Shown piece by piece: positions 23,088-39,400 of a stretch of DNA of 64,000 nucleotides. The notes beneath the pieces were generated by a model. It searched no databases. It worked only from the letters and a program-made list of their open reading frames with translations, and was not told the DNA's origin. Source of the DNA: Golubevia sp. BC0850 (taxonomy: Eukaryota; Basidiomycota; Exobasidiomycetes; Golubeviales; Golubeviaceae); contig JAAVVG010000001.1 of NCBI GenBank assembly GCA_012976225.1, positions 1,674,001-1,738,000 of the forward strand, written 5' to 3'. Each line of letters starts with the position of its first letter. Within the stretch, counting starts at the first letter, position 1. Both the position numbers and the translations under genes were made by a program.

Positions 23088-23474
23088 GTCTTGATGATAG
23101 TGAGATTTGAAAAGGAGAGAGGGAGGGAAAGAAGGAAGGGGTGCTTTATATTCTTTGAAGACACTCAATAGAATCGTACAATAAGCCACACCTCGAGGTA
23201 CCAAGGGTTAAAAGAATGGGAAGGAATAGGCGGTGCAATGCACTCCATCCTCCGATTCCCTCGTTGCTGCTTTCCGTCTGTATGTTGTGGGATACACAGC
23301 TTCTGGCAGCGAGGGGGATTTGGCTCTTCTATGTAGCCTGAAGCTCGAGTTGGAACGCAGCAAAGTAGTTCGGCAGCATCAGATGACAGTCAGTCCTTTC
23401 GAGTTTCGATTGAAAAGGTGTTAAACATCTTTTGAATTGACTATAGTTGTGCATGATAAAGAGGATGCAAATCG
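23088..23474. other. Intergenic region, about 0.39 kb
   Basis: Lies between the DUF4246 gene start and the FARS stop (both minus). No motif-bearing ORF. It should contain the promoter of the DUF4246 gene. Confidence 0.4.
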
Positions 23475-25380
23475 CTACCTGATCTCGATTCCAAGTTCTT
23501 TCACGAGACTAGAAACCACCTGAGCGTGTAGGACATTCACTTCTTCGTTCTCCAAGTTTCTGTAAATTTTGTGGATCGAGATTTTGAAAGAAAGTGATGG
23601 TCAAATGGTCAGTGTCAAAAGACTTCTTCAGTAGGACAGACAAGTTCTCATCCGAGAGCTCGATGAACTCACCTGTCCATGCTTCTATAGTTGATTCTAA
23701 AGCATTTGGAAACCTTCTGAGTTTTTGGATTTGTAAATTCGTCTATCAAAGTGACATCTTCCACTAGATCTGAGACTTGATCTCTAACGATTTCGAAGAA
23801 ATCATTGTCATGAAATTCATCATCTGATAACCAAAAGGAGACGTCTCTGTAACAAGGAGGGAACTTTGAGTAAGGCTTGAAAGTGACTAGTTTGGCTTTG
23901 GGGGTTGTTGGAAGTAAACCACCTGAAGGACTTGGGGTGGTCGTCGTCGTCATCGTTAGAGCTGGCGAGCTTGATTCTTCTTGGAATTGTTTGAGAAATC
24001 TTGAATCTTCGGACCAGAAGAGTCTGATGTCTGGAATTGAGTAGAGAACCATTGCTATCCTTTCGAGGCCTAGACCGAAGGCCCATCCTAATTTGTTTGG
24101 GACACCTGGAACAGAGACATGGGAGGGGATCGAGCTCAGCTTCTGTGGAAGAGAAAGCTCTCTGTTCGACCTTTCTGAAACTTACCTGCAGTGTTCAAAG
24201 TCTTTTGCATCACAACTCCGCATCCCAGGATCTCTAACCACTTACCTCTGAACCAAACTTCCACTTCGAAACTTGGACTTGTAAAAGGAAAAGTAGCAGA
24301 GATCCACCTGACTCTCAAAGGATCACTTGATTCTCCATCTTTGTTCTTTGATTCGAATTCGTGCCTTTCACCGAAGAGATCCAAAACTAGTCCATTTAAA
24401 GAAGCTTTCAAATGTCTAGTTGCTAAAGCCGCTTTCTTCTCATCATGATTAATCTGCCAACCTCCAGCTTCTTGAATATCAACATCATCTTGAATATCCA
24501 ATTGAATGGGAGATTCCTTTAATTTCCTTTCCATTTCAATGCACTCTTTCTCAATTAATCCGCTTGGAGAGAAATCATCTTGATCATTTTGGGAAGAAGT
24601 GAAAACTGAAGCACCTTCCATTTGGTGAAAGATTGGATAATGCGAAGCATCGATTTCGTCCCTCCTATAAACATCTGCACTTAATAACCATCGATTTATA
24701 CCATCTCTAAAAGTCTCGATTTCATGTGCGGAGGTATGAGTCCTAAGACATAAATCTCGATTAATGTAATAAGTGTCTGAAGGATTTCTACCTGGATGAT
24801 CTTCTGGGAAACCAAGTTCATCGAAGTTTAAAGATGTAGTCACAATTGGAGATGGTGCTTTCATTGGCTTCAGCTTTGAGAAATGAGATTCGATTTGAGT
24901 TCGTAGGAGATTTAAAGGATGAGAGTCTTTGTAGGGTAGAGTTGGAGTTGGAGCCAATCGAGAGAGAATTGAAGAAGGTACATTGGTGTAATCATCTGTT
25001 GAATAGGTAGTTCCTAGAATTTGAATCTGTTTAGGTTTCTGTATCGAAGAAGTTGAAGAGTTTCTTGTGAGGAGAGAGGTTCGAAGGCAGGTCTGGAAAA
25101 GAAGGTAGACGAAGAAGGGGGAGAAAAGACTGTCAGCAACGGCAAAGCTCAGCTTCTCCTTGCTTCTGCGATGGAAATGAAGCTAAAAATATCTACTCAC
25201 ACTTTTGGTTCCGAGAAATGGGGAAGAATGATATCTGGATGTTCGTGGAATCGAATGAATCAGGGTTGGGCGAAGGCTGCTACTCTGACTGAGGTAGGAT
25301 ATCGGATTAGGAAGAGAAGTGGCGAGTCTGAGTCTAGTTGGAGGATGGATCAGATTTCTCTGAAGTTGTCGTACTGCCAT
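23475..25380 (-). CDS. MSF1: Mitochondrial phenylalanyl-tRNA synthetase
   Basis: Four exons (25380-25201, 25092-24186, 24105-23673, 23559-23475) give 534 residues. The N-terminus is an Arg/Ser-rich mitochondrial presequence ([20 protein letters not shown]). The class II catalytic core follows: [64 protein letters not shown], then [20 protein letters not shown] across intron 2. The C-terminal anticodon-binding (FDX-ACB) domain begins at [18 protein letters not shown]. The monomeric enzyme charges mitochondrial tRNA-Phe. All introns keep the phase, with GTGAGT or GTAAGT donors. Confidence 0.95.
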
Positions 25381-25835
25381 TTTAGCAGAGAGAAGAAGTA
25401 GACAGATGTCGATGGCGAGTGCAGAGGGAAGAGGAGGGCTGGAAAGTCAGGGTCAAGCTGCAAAACTTCTTCGATCCACAACCGCCGACCATCCATCAAG
25501 AATTCTCGAAAACGCACTGAACGATTGAAGCGATTGAGTCAGATTTCAGTTCAAGACTTCAACTTGTAGATCAAGAAGAAGATTTTCAGCATTCAAGAAT
25601 CGGAGACTTTACCTCATCTCTTTGTCCCACCCTCCCTCTACTTCCCTTCCCTACCCCTCTCTCTTCAACTCTCCCATTCACTTTTCCTCTTCACCTCTAC
25701 CTCTATTTCATCAACTAACATCAATCGACCTATATTCAATTCAGTAATCTATTAAGGTCAATTCTCTCTCTCAACTGAATTCAGTCGCAAGTCTTATCTG
25801 CTCGTGCCCCTCCCCCTCTCGTCTTCTCAACTTCT
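25381..25835. promoter_or_regulatory. Divergent promoter region between FARS and the PAK kinase
   Basis: 455 bases between divergent ATGs. The half next to the kinase is strongly CT-rich (25620-25830), as seen before many highly spliced fungal genes. No other element is recognised. Confidence 0.4.
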
Positions 25836-29350
<3,515 letters not shown>

Positions 29351-30198
29351 TCTCGACTCTCAAAAGACCTACCAAACCTCGATTCTCGCTGGCAAACCAG
29401 ACATCTGAGATTCCTTAATTTTCAAGACCAAATGGGGATGCGTCTAAAATAGAAGCAGAAGTAAGGAAGGAAAGACAGATCAATCTCCCACCACACCTCT
29501 CTCCCTCTTTCATTCCGGTTTCAACTTTGTCTTCCTCAATTTCAGCTTAGTTCTTACTCTCCTTTTCATCTTATTCTCGGTGTCAAATTTTACCCCGTTC
29601 TCACCAGCAGTCTCTCTCTCTCTCTGTGCCATCTCTCTATTGAATGTCTCCACGAGAATCCGCTCCGACCTCATACCTACTTTCCCCTTTCTATCTCTCC
29701 CTTTCCTTATTCTTCGTTTCTTCTGTTTCATAACCAATCATCCAATCGCTTGCGACTTCGTGTCCTCAACAGCCATCAATCACTTCTTCGCCTCCCACAG
29801 ACTTTATCATTCAAAGTTTGCACCCATCTCGTCCATCTCACTCCTTCCCCTCTAACTTTTAATGTTTCTCTTTCGCCACATGTTTTCCCTTTCTCTGTCT
29901 TTCTCTGTCTCTCTAGGTTATCTTCAGTCTGCATGAAATTCTCACATTACCATGTATCTCGAGAACACACCTGCTTTAGAGGTTGTGTAGCACGCAACAA
30001 GGAGACTGGAAAAGTGGAACTGACCTTGAACATCGAAGGATGAGGCGATGAGGAGTATCTTGACAGCGAGGGAAGATGATGAGAAGGTCGGCACAACTTC
30101 TTTGACCTCGCGGGTGGACCAAATCAAGACGTGGAACTCAACGCCGATTCCTTCTCTCCTTCCTAACACTCACTCCTCCATCATCTCAAACTCAAAAG
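29351..30198. other. Intergenic region, about 0.85 kb
   Basis: Follows the PAK stop and precedes the next gene on the same strand. It is rich in TC tracts (29480-29920). Open frames here have no motifs and no convincing codon or splice context. Confidence 0.45.
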
Positions 30199-31867
30199 AT
30201 GATGAGCTTTTCACCTCCAGGATATACTCCTCCAACTGGACAGTCTTCGAGAAGTGGCTACTCTGCTTTACCGCTGAATGACGACGAAGTATCTTCCCTA
30301 GAGCAAGGTTCTGATCTGATGCCGAAGATCAACTTCAAAGTGGATGGTTTTGCTTTGCATGTGAAGCAGAGCGAAATCAAAAACGCAGAAACTCTAGGTT
30401 GGTAGTAAGAAAGGGATGTGAAACGAAAAGAAGAGAATCACTGATTCGAGGTTTCTCCTCCACAAAACGCAGAGAGCTTCTTGAGACAATATCGACCATC
30501 TCCTCCTTCTCTGTCTCTTAGGATCAAAGGTTTCAGAGCTCCTCGATCGGATGAAGGCCTTGGTCCAGTTGGCTCTGATCAAAGCACCCTCAAAGAACAA
30601 GAACGTTTTCAAATCCTCAATTTTACGGTTCCACTTCCTTCTCCGTCAAAGTCAAGCGGTGGTCTTCTTTTTGCGAGATCGGACGATGCACCATGCCTCA
30701 GGGGAAGGAACGTTGATCCTGGTTGGAAGATGACGCCTCTAGGAGAAAGTGGTTATTGGGTTTCAACAAGTCGCCACGGTCAAATTTATGATCCGATCTC
30801 TAGGCATCCATTTCAAGCTTCCAGCATCACGAAAGAGAAGTGGAATTCTAAAGTAGATAGATTAATGGAACCTTGGTTAAAACTAGATGAAAGGGGAAGT
30901 GCCAATGGAATGTTAACTGAAGAGGTCAAACAAAAAGCTGAAAGGAGTTTATCTTCAAACCTCAAGAGATTTCTTAATTTCAAATCAAGAACTAAATGGT
31001 TACTTTGCCGTCAAACTGTTTATGGTTGGGACTTACCTCTAGTTCTAGGTCAGATCCGTGAACTAATTCAAGACGAGACTTCAGGTAAAACTGGAGACTC
31101 TCAAGTCGCTTCGATTTCTCATGTTAAAATCTCAATCGATCCTCCACCATTGTTCATTGCAATAAAGGTTTTTTCAAATCTAGCTATGTTTTCGAGCTCG
31201 ATCATGGGTTCAGGAGAGAATTTAATCGGATTCAAAATCCTAATGGGTGCTGTGGCTTTTTTAGTCGATTTCTTCACTCTCGCAATCTGTGAAGGCTCTT
31301 GTGGTCCAGGCAAAAGTTCTATTCTACCTTGGTCCTCGTGGTTCTTTTGGTTATTCCATCTACTAGCTGTATTCTTCCTCCAACTTTAAAGTTTCTCTAT
31401 TTCCCTGCTTATAACATCGATTTCTCAGATCCAAATCCGGCAACATTTTGAAGAAAACGATCTCCTGATCCAAATTCTAACTTCTAGAGTCATTCCCAAC
31501 CTCAAGTTTGTTGGAATCCCTGATAAGGGCTTTAACAGGAACTACGAGGATCCAACTTCAGAAAGAGCCAAGCAAATGTGGGCTACAAAGACAAAAGCTC
31601 TTGAAGGATTGGAAATCTTCAAGAGTGGAAAGTTAAAACTTTGCATGTTGAAAGCAGGGGAATCTGGTGAGTGATTCATGTCACGGAATCAGCAATCGAC
31701 TCTCTTTGCCTCTCGTTTCCAATCGCCATCCGAAGCTCTAGACTCGTGGTCTCATCTATCTTTCATTCATCCCCTCTCTCACATCTCTGCGCCTTGCAGT
31801 TGGAGACCTATCGAAAGGAGAAGGCTGTTACTCGGCCAGTGCCTCGACTCCTCAATTCGACGATTGA
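30199..31867 (+). CDS. Uncharacterised protein with possible membrane segments
   Basis: Four exons (30199-30401, 30522-31368, 31429-31666, 31800-31867) join in phase to about 451 residues. I do not recognise the family. Visible features: a proline/serine N-terminus (MMSFSPPGYTPPTG), a soluble middle (WKMTPLGESGYWVSTSRHGQ, KSRTKWLLCRQTVYGWDLPL), and two hydrophobic stretches near residues 290-350 (ENLIGFKILMGAVAFLVDFF and SSWFFWLFHLLA) that could be membrane segments. Then comes a charged C-terminal part (RQHFEENDLLIQILTSRVIP). Donors of introns 1 (GTAGTA) and 2 (GTATTC) are weaker than usual here, so those boundaries are less certain; without splicing intron 2 the protein would end at 31389. 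Confidence 0.62.
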
Positions 31868-32394
31868 AATAAGTGGATGGAGCTGGGATAGTGAAAATCA
31901 TTCTCAAATGCGATTTGTCGATTGGAAGTTCGGGGCTGAAACGCGAACTTGATTCCCTGCCTTACTCTCTCGTTGTTGAAGTTTTATGAAGAATGTTGAT
32001 GGGAATCGTTCCTTAAGTATTCAATGAGAAGAAATCAAATTACCGATACAAATCGATCGGTCTAGAGAGTGAGGAGAATGAGCTATGAGCGACAACGGCA
32101 GTATGCTAGCCAAATCTTCTCGACAAAGCTCTTAAGAGAACAGCCACAATGAGAAAGAACGTTGACCTAGAACAATTTGAGTGAATACAAGAGAGCAGAT
32201 GAGAGAACTTTGGAAGATGTTGAGAACAATGATGAGGTGACACTGGTAATAAATATGAGTGATGAGATAGGAACGAAGGTTGCTTGCTAGAAAGACGAAG
32301 ATAAGAAGACGAGAAGAAGAGAGAGACTCGAAACGACTATTCACAGATTATGAAACTACTCTGAACTTTTTGCTTTTCTCCAATTTTCGTAATT
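31868..32394. other. Convergent intergenic region, about 0.53 kb
   Basis: Lies between the stops of the unknown gene (+) and the RRM-exon gene (-). No supported ORF. It should hold both 3' UTRs. Confidence 0.4.
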
Positions 32395-34050
32395 TTAAGA
32401 AAATGTAGCTTCCAAATGCTCTCTTCCCAAGACTTCTCCGTGAAGAGCTCTTGTAGCGTCAACAGCAGCTTCATGAGTTCTGAACTTGAGCAAAGCGGTT
32501 CCTCTTCTGCCGTTGGAATAGTAGATCGAGAAGGGATCAATGGGAGGTTCGACGAAAGCAGCCGAGTACTTTTCCAATGATTGGATCAAATCACTGGTGT
32601 TGAGCATTCTGGTAGGCTTGGGAATGTTGGAAAGCCAGACCTCAGGGATCTGAAAAAAGGAGGATGAGAGGAGCGAGGAAATTTAAGTTGAAAGGTTTGA
32701 TCGAAATCAATCAAAGTTTAAAAAATAGACTACTCGCATGTTGATATCCCAGAGAGTTGTCCATTACATTCTCCTCTCGAGTCCATTTCCAATTCTACCG
32801 TTGCGAGATCGAGTTCCAATTCCATTCGGATTTTTATTCCATACTTGAGTTCTTCCCGACTCTCCTTGTAGTCCTCTAGGTCCTAATCTTGAAATTCTGC
32901 CTGGATCTCCATCTAGTCCATAGCTTGGACCAGTATGAACTTGAGGAGGTGGTCTTGCTGGAAGGGTGCGTTTGTTGGAAACATCGACGATTCCGGAAGA
33001 TTCACGAGCACGTTTTCTAGTGCCAGTACGAGTTGACTCGGTGGTAGATCTGGATTGAGAAACGGCCTGAGAATCGGAGGCGACCTTACTTGAAGAACCA
33101 GAAGTTGATGGTAGAACTGTAGTTTGATGAGCTGAATTAGGAGGGATAGGACTTGTGTCAGCTTCTGATCCTCTTCCAAAGATCCACTACTGACAGAACA
33201 AATGCTTTTCGTCTATCCCAGACCCCGTGTTCAAGCCAGAAACATCTTCACGATGACTAGAAGCCAACCCAACCAGCTCCCGTCTCAGAACAACACCGCC
33301 ATCTTCCAACCATTGAGCTAGTCTGGCTTCCAACGTAAGGTTTGCAACCCAAACTACCATTGAGCCCACATCTCTCTTTGATCGGAGCACAAAAGTTCCT
33401 CTTGATCATAAAAACCCAAAGATACCTCCAAAAGGGCTAGAACCTTTCCACTCATCACATCTTGCTCGCCATCACTGCTGTCCACCCATGGCAACTCCGT
33501 CGAAACCCAAGCTCCTTCTTTCCCATCTTGGGAAGCACTCGCCCGCATAGAGCTCCGTAGCATCCTTCTCAACAGGCAAAACCATGAAAGTAGCCTTTTG
33601 ATGAATAGAATTAGCCAAGAAAGGCAGATCGAGTGAGCCAATGGTTCAGACCAGCCTCGCAAGGAGGTTGGATCTTCGTAACGAATGACAACATCTTCTG
33701 GCAGCATGTTGGTTCTGTTGAAGATGGTTGAATAGAAATACTGCAAAGGAAAGGATTGAGGAGAAAAACAGAGAGAGGAAGTGAGTTGGGAGAAAGTGGA
33801 AGATTGGAGAGATAGCAGCTCAGTATCCAACACTCACCTCTTGTTGAGTTGATACCTCAACTGGACCAGCTTCATTCCAGATAGAAAGCTTGAGCTTGTT
33901 GGGTCGGAGAGCTGGTGAACGAACAGCTTGTTGAGCCTGTTGTCTGGTAACTGATAGACGTTGTTTGGCTTTGTTAGGTTTACTCTGTGGAATTCCAAGT
34001 TCTCCTTCAATATCCAACCCTTCGAAACGTTGAGGAGATGGTGATGTCAT
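32395..34050 (-). pseudogene. Interrupted gene ending in an RRM-like exon
   Basis: The ATG at 34050 (MTSPSPQRFEGLDIEGEL) starts a Gln/Lys-rich exon ending at GTGAGT near 33834. The next exon begins about 33740 with YFYSTIFNRTNMLPEDVVIR. After RYEDPTSLRGW the coding signal shifts frame. It then runs in one frame down to about 32780, interrupted by three stops (TGA near 33475 and 33410, TAG near 33187). That frame includes RSKRDVGSMVVWVANL, a Ser/Thr-rich segment and a basic cluster TGTRKRARE. A final exon (from about 32645) is RRM-like: EVWLSNIPKPTRMLNTSDL, GTALLKFRTHEAAVDATRAL, stop at 32395. Undetected weak introns could explain some stops. I therefore call it probably broken and do not name an orthologue. 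Confidence 0.5.
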
Positions 34051-34101
34051 TTTGATGTCGATTGGTGTGGGGAGGTGGAGAGGGAGAGGTAGAGGAAACA
34101 T

Positions 34102-35053
34102 GAAGAGGTAGACGTAGAGACAAGATGGGAGATGCAGAGAAGGAGGTCTTGTATAAGTTTCTCTTTCACTTTCTGAAATTCTTCAAATCTGGCGAATCGA
34201 TTACCTGATCAGATCGTTCCCTCGCCCTTCCTCGAGCCTTCAATGCTCGAGACTAAAACAAGACGCTTCACGTCCCGTCTTTGCAGGCGTGTCACTGGAC
34301 GAAGATACCTAGCTGATAGATGCCCACATAGTATTGGTGACTGGGAATCGTACAATAAGAATCTTAATATCTAAGATTTTTGAACCACAACCTTTTCCTT
34401 TTCTTGGTTCCACTTAGTTTCGTCTCTCCCTCTCGCACTCCGAAGCTATCTGCCCCTTTTCATCTCTTTGTTCGCCCATCTTTTGCCACCACTTTACTCT
34501 CTGATTCTGAAGGTACCGGACGCATGTAAAGAACGAGGTTGCGATGCGGGAAGAGAGGGAAAAATTCCACTTGAGTCTAGGTTTTGGTACTGAATCGATA
34601 ATTCGATATCACCACTTATTAGGGGCAGACCTCTCTGAAGATGGCTACTTCAGTCGAGGATAGATACTTGAAGGTGCGTGATAAATTGGTCTCCGATGGT
34701 AGGTCGTTGACGACAAGAGGCCTGGATTGAGAGGAGATTTGGATCATGGATGGCAGCTAGGGGAGGGTGAGGACACAGCGCTCTGAGGTAGTAGCGAAGG
34801 GCTGGATCTGCCAAGGAGGTCCACTCTCTAATCAGCTGATGAGGATAGAATGAATGCCTACTTGAAAAAGAAAAAGAGAGGAAAAGACAGTTTGGGTTGG
34901 AGGAGAGAAACGGCGAGCAAAAGGATGAGTGAGAACTTTTGGAGTCACAAGAGCAAGAGTCTCTCCTTCTCCTTTCCTCCCATCTCCCATTCCTCTCTTC
35001 CTCTCTTTCTTTCCTTTCCATCCTTTTAACCCTTTCAATTCATTCTTGAAAAG
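34102..35053. other. Divergent intergenic region, about 0.95 kb
   Basis: Lies between the interrupted RRM-exon gene (-) and BCAT (+). A tiny plus-strand start at 34640 followed by a GTGCGT donor-like site (MATSVEDRYLK) and a longer minus-strand frame at 34650-35021 are seen, but neither has a recognisable partner exon or motif. Confidence 0.4.
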
Positions 35054-37024
35054 ATGTCAGCATTCAGGACAACTTCAATGAGGCTGACTGCCTCCGTATC
35101 TGCTTCTTGCAGGCTTTCTCTCAAACCTTCAACTCTTCGATCCAGCTCCTCTATCCCTTCAAGAAGTCTCTCAACTTCCCCCTCTTCCAGATCAGCTTCC
35201 AAAGTTCCATCTCCATCTTCCGCTAAAACCGATTCAGCAGGTTTAGCTTCTTCCTCTTCTTCTCAACCCAAAGGAACTCCTCTTCTTCCAGACATTTCTT
35301 CCTCAAAGTTAATCCTCAACAAGACTCAATCTCCAAAGTTCATTCCTGCTTCAGAAGGTCTGGTTTTCGGTTCTACTTTCTCAGATCACATGTTGACTAT
35401 CAAGTGGAACAACAAGAAAGGTTGGGAAGCTCCAGAGATCGGACCTTACAAACCTCTGCAGTTGGATCCTAGTTCTGTTATCTTCCACTACGCACCTTCT
35501 CTCTTCGAAGGGATGAAAGCATATAAGGATAAAGAAGGAAAAGTCAGAATCTTCAGACCTGACATGAACATGAAGAGGATGAACACTAGTGCCGATAGAG
35601 TTGCGTTGCCTGTGAGTCATGATCTTTTTGAAGGTGGGGTCTGTGGAGGTCAAGAGGTATGATCGCTTTGAAAACAAGATGGATATTTAATCAATAGATT
35701 AATCTTTACTTGGTACACTCGCTGTAGATACACTGTGAGAAAGGAAGGTGTGACGGGGAAGTTAACGAGACAGATTGATAAGAAGTTCGGATTAGCCAGC
35801 TCTCGCCACAACTTCTTCTTCTGTCAAGATTTCATTCATGTGTCTTGAGAGGCTAGGAGACTGTCGAGCAATAGGGCTTTCACTCTCAAGACGGCATACA
35901 TTCCTGACTCTACCTGACAACCTCTCACACCTTCCCTGTCCTTATCTGTCAGACCTTCAACGGAGAAGAGCTCATGACCTGCATCAAGAAGCTGATTGCT
36001 CTAGACTCATCATGGATTCCTTCAGGTCCAGGAAACGCTCTCTACATCCGCCCTACTCTAATCGGTACTCAAGCAGCTCTAGGAGTTGGAGCCACTTCTG
36101 ATGCCTTACTCTTCGTCATCACATGTCCTGTTGGAGCCTACTACAGCACTGGATTCAAGCCAGTGTCACTATCTGCCGACCCTTCGAAAGTCAGAGCTTG
36201 GCCAGGCGGAACTGGACAATATAAGCTAGGTGGGAACTACGCTCCAGCCATTAAACCTCAAATGGAAGCGGCTGAGAAAGGGTATCAACAGAACCTTTGG
36301 TTATTCGGAGAAGAACATCTTTTGACTGAGGTTGGAACTATGAATCTCTTCGTCGTGTTGAAGAAGGATGATGGATGTGAGTTTGAATAAGAGATCTTTT
36401 GATCTGATTTCGTTCCTAAACCAAACTCTCTCACTGAATTTCTCGATCGCTTTTTTCCTTTCAGCTCTCGAGTTGATCACACCTCCTTTGAACGGAACCA
36501 TTCTACCTGGAGTTACTCGAGACAGGTTAGTTTTGCCCTCCTCTTCACCTCTCCTTTCTCAGGTACCCTTCACTTTTCAGCTCACACATTCCCCTGCCTT
36601 TTCTTTCTTGCTCATACAGTATCTTGGGTCTAGCTCGGGATCACGCCTCTTCGAAATCCTCCCTTCCCTTACCTCCAATGACTGTCTCCGAACGAGAGAT
36701 CTCGATGAAGGAGCTCATCAAATGCTCCAAAGATGGCTCCTTAGCTGAGATGTTCGGTTCTGGAACCGGTAAGTTTAACTCTCTCTCTCGTTGGCTGCAG
36801 TGATTCTGCTTGCTTCGCTCTCACTGACACTCCTCATCTCTCGCCTTTCAGCCGCCGTCGTATCTCCAGTCGAAAGAGTCGGTTACCAAGGATCAGACAT
36901 TCACATTCCAACTGGACCGGCAGGAGTAGGTTTAGTCGCCGAGGCAATGCTACAAAGGATAACTGACATTCAACTCGGGAACATGGAGCATGAGTGGTCC
37001 GTTGTTATCGACGAGAAGATTTGA
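35054..37024 (+). CDS. BAT1: Branched-chain amino-acid aminotransferase, mitochondrial type
   Basis: Five exons (35054-35611, 35953-36376, 36465-36525, 36620-36768, 36852-37024) give 454 residues. A Ser/Arg-rich N-terminus (TTSMRLTASVSASCRLSLK) looks like a mitochondrial presequence. The fold-type IV PLP enzyme follows: VFGSTFSDHMLTIKW, SSVIFHYAPSLFEGMKAYK, RIFRPDMNMKRM, FNGEELMTCIKKL, YIRPTLIGTQAALGV, and YKLGGNYAPAIKPQ, whose lysine carries PLP. Then come VGTMNLFVVLKKDDG and ELITPPLNGTILPGVTRD. It interconverts leucine, isoleucine and valine with their 2-oxo acids. Exon 3 is short (61 nt). The 341-nt intron 1 is longer than most here. Confidence 0.96.
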
Positions 37025-38349
37025 TGTCGAGTGGCCTCCGTCTAGGTTGTAAAAGTCATATAGATGTTTCGGTTTAAAATTATTCTTAGGTTTCTATACC
37101 TTTCATTCCTTTTGAGATCAACCTATCGATGGAGGCTATAGTGTCTCACAAGTTTCAGCGAGTGAAAATCGACTTCTCGATCCAAAGCTTGGGACTATCG
37201 TAATCTGCGGTCGAGAGTTCGATTCGATTGCCTTCTCCCCGAACAATTCCTACTTTCTGATTCTAGGCCTCTAGTAATTGGACAAGATCAAGATTGTCGA
37301 GAAGGCTGGACCGTGTCATCAAACATCATCACACTATGAAAGCTCATTTAAGGGTTTGATTTCTTTTTGTTCTTTCGACATTCGGTTACAGCAATTGAAT
37401 TCAAACCTAGCGAATAATACGCCAAGGGTGAGTGACGCGATAATCTGCTGGCTGGATCAAATTTGGGAATGTGTAGAGATCGTCGATCATCTGACGTCTC
37501 AAAACTTCTTCGAAGAAGTAGTTGACGAAGTAAATGTACATCGGATGCTTGGGTGGCAATCTTGGGCTGAAAGGAGAGAGGGGGAGACAAAGAAAGAGAA
37601 GAGGCAAAGAAACAAGAATGGCAGCTCAGCTTGGGTCGACGAGGTCAGACTTTCAGATCATAGCCACACTTTACTGACCCTTCTTCCGTCTTCCCTCGAG
37701 CGCCCCTCTCTGTAAGATAGTGTTATACATCAGAGAGCTGGAGGTCAGAACTTGAAATTTCTTGAAGTGATGACAAAACAGCCACAGAAAACAGCAAAAG
37801 GGTGACTCACGCAAATCGGTTTCCTTACATCAACAGTCAACAGTCAACAGTTAAAACTTCCGAGACGTCCATCAAGCTCCTAAGGTCAAATAGAGCAGCA
37901 TCGTCGAACCAATAAAATCGAAAGCAAGTTTTTTGATAGATCAACATCTCCACCCCACCCACTTTCATTCCTTTCACGGTGGCTTCCCTGCGTTTCTTCC
38001 CAACCCCTCCCTCAGTCTTCTGTCCATTCTTCGAATCTCTCTCTGTGAAGGAGAGGAATAAGAGTCCCCTCTCGCTGAATGTAATTTGATACCGGATATG
38101 ATTTGATCTCGATCGTCTCCTGAGAGCAGAAGATTTCAGTAAGTTGGGCTGCTGATTTGAGATCGAGAGTTTGAATTGAGATTTCTTTGTAGATGATAGG
38201 AGACGTAGCTTGAAGATGAACTGGATTTTGATGCACCTGGATTCAACAATCTTGAGAATTAAAGGAGATTGTAGGAGAACGAAAATGATATAACAGGGGA
38301 TGAAAGGGAATTTAGTCCTTCTTCTCAACTTCTTCATCCTCCATGCAAG
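37025..38349. other. Intergenic region, about 1.3 kb, no gene supported
   Basis: Overlapping open frames (plus 37278-37715, minus 37837-38364) lack motifs. A perfect triple tandem repeat of CAACAGT lies at 37831-37851. The stretch presumably holds the BCAT 3' UTR and the promoter of the next gene. Confidence 0.45.
37831..37851. repeat. Three tandem copies of the heptamer CAACAGT
   Basis: Three perfect adjacent 7-nt copies. A simple microsatellite-like repeat in an intergenic region; no function can be read from it. Confidence 0.85.
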
Positions 38350-39400
38350 ATGGACGCTCTTCAAAGAACCCTGACAGGACTCCGTCCCCAGAAGTTCACA
38401 AAATCAAAGCCAGAAGGCCTTCCAGAGCAGATCTGCGTCAGGTTAATAGTTCCTTTGGATTCCCAATCTGTAGCTATGACGGCTCAAGCGAAGGTTGGTA
38501 AGGTATTTCCATTCGATTTTCCAGCAGAGTCTGTACCAGAGGATTCAGACTTCAAGTGTGACAACAATTACTTCTTCGGCAACTTAATCACTAGACTTAC
38601 TCTTCGTTTTGGAGAGAATCCTTGGGGGTGGAAATGTTTATTTTCAGGATGGTCTCGAGATGAGAATGGTTTGGTTGTCCACGGTGACTTGTCAAGCGAT
38701 CCCATTCCTTTAAAAGGTGTCCACTTATTGAGAGAGGCTGCAAGTCATGGTAGTGTGCAAAAGGATGGGAGTATTCATCTTACTGTACAGATGCAGGCTG
38801 AGAAGCCAGATAGTCATGATGGTGAGTCACTCGCTGAGCGAATGGTAGGACGGATAGGTAGCAGAGGACAAAGTCATAGAGACAGAGGTAAGGATAGAGA
38901 AAACATAGGGACAATGCTGAACTTGACTTGGAGAAATGTTGCCTTTTAAAAGTGATTCACTTTGGAAGGAGCTCATCAATTTAACTTTCGAGCTTTCCTA
39001 TCACCACCGATGAAAGGATGACTCTGCAACTGACGCTCAACTCTTTTCTTTCCTCCCTCCCTCTCCTCCTACAGGAGACAGACAGAGAGCCTTCGATGAC
39101 TTTGACGCTCTAATCAATGAATCGATGTCAAGGTCAGATGAAGTACTAAGGTCCATGAGTGAGTAAGAATGAGACAGTGAAAGGGGTCGAGTTGACGAGG
39201 CTTGGAGTTGAGTCCTCACCCCCCCTTTGTTCTCCTCTTCTCCACCCCCCCCTCAGACACCACCCTCGATGAAGCGTTACAGGTGAGGATGTGTCGTAAT
39301 CAGCAATTGGGTTAAAGAAGAGGTCGGTTAAAGAAGAGGTCATACTTCTCTCCATCCTCTATTCCAGAACGCCTACTGCGCTAAATCACCTCGAAAATAA
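38350..39400 (+). CDS. Small uncharacterised protein
   Basis: Four exons (38350-38821, 39075-39158, 39257-39282, 39368-39400) join in phase to 204 residues; the last two exons are only 26 and 33 nt. I do not recognise the family. The N-terminal 150 residues look globular (RLIVPLDSQSVAMTAQAKVG, FKCDNNYFFGNLITRLTLRF, WKCLFSGWSRDENG) with many beta-prone stretches. The C-terminus is helical and acidic (RAFDDFDALINESMSRSDEV, TTLDEALQNAYCAKSPRK). The exon phases and acceptor/donor pairs (GTGAGT three times, GTGAGG once in position) support a real gene. Confidence 0.66.

Noticed and set aside
34640-35021. Mini-exon MATSVEDRYLK (+) and a 123-residue minus-strand frame
   Set aside because: No second exon in phase could be found for the first. 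The second begins in a low-complexity run and shows no motif.
37278-38364. ORFs of 145 and 175 residues between BCAT and the 204-residue gene
   Set aside because: No recognisable motif, poor composition and no splice context.
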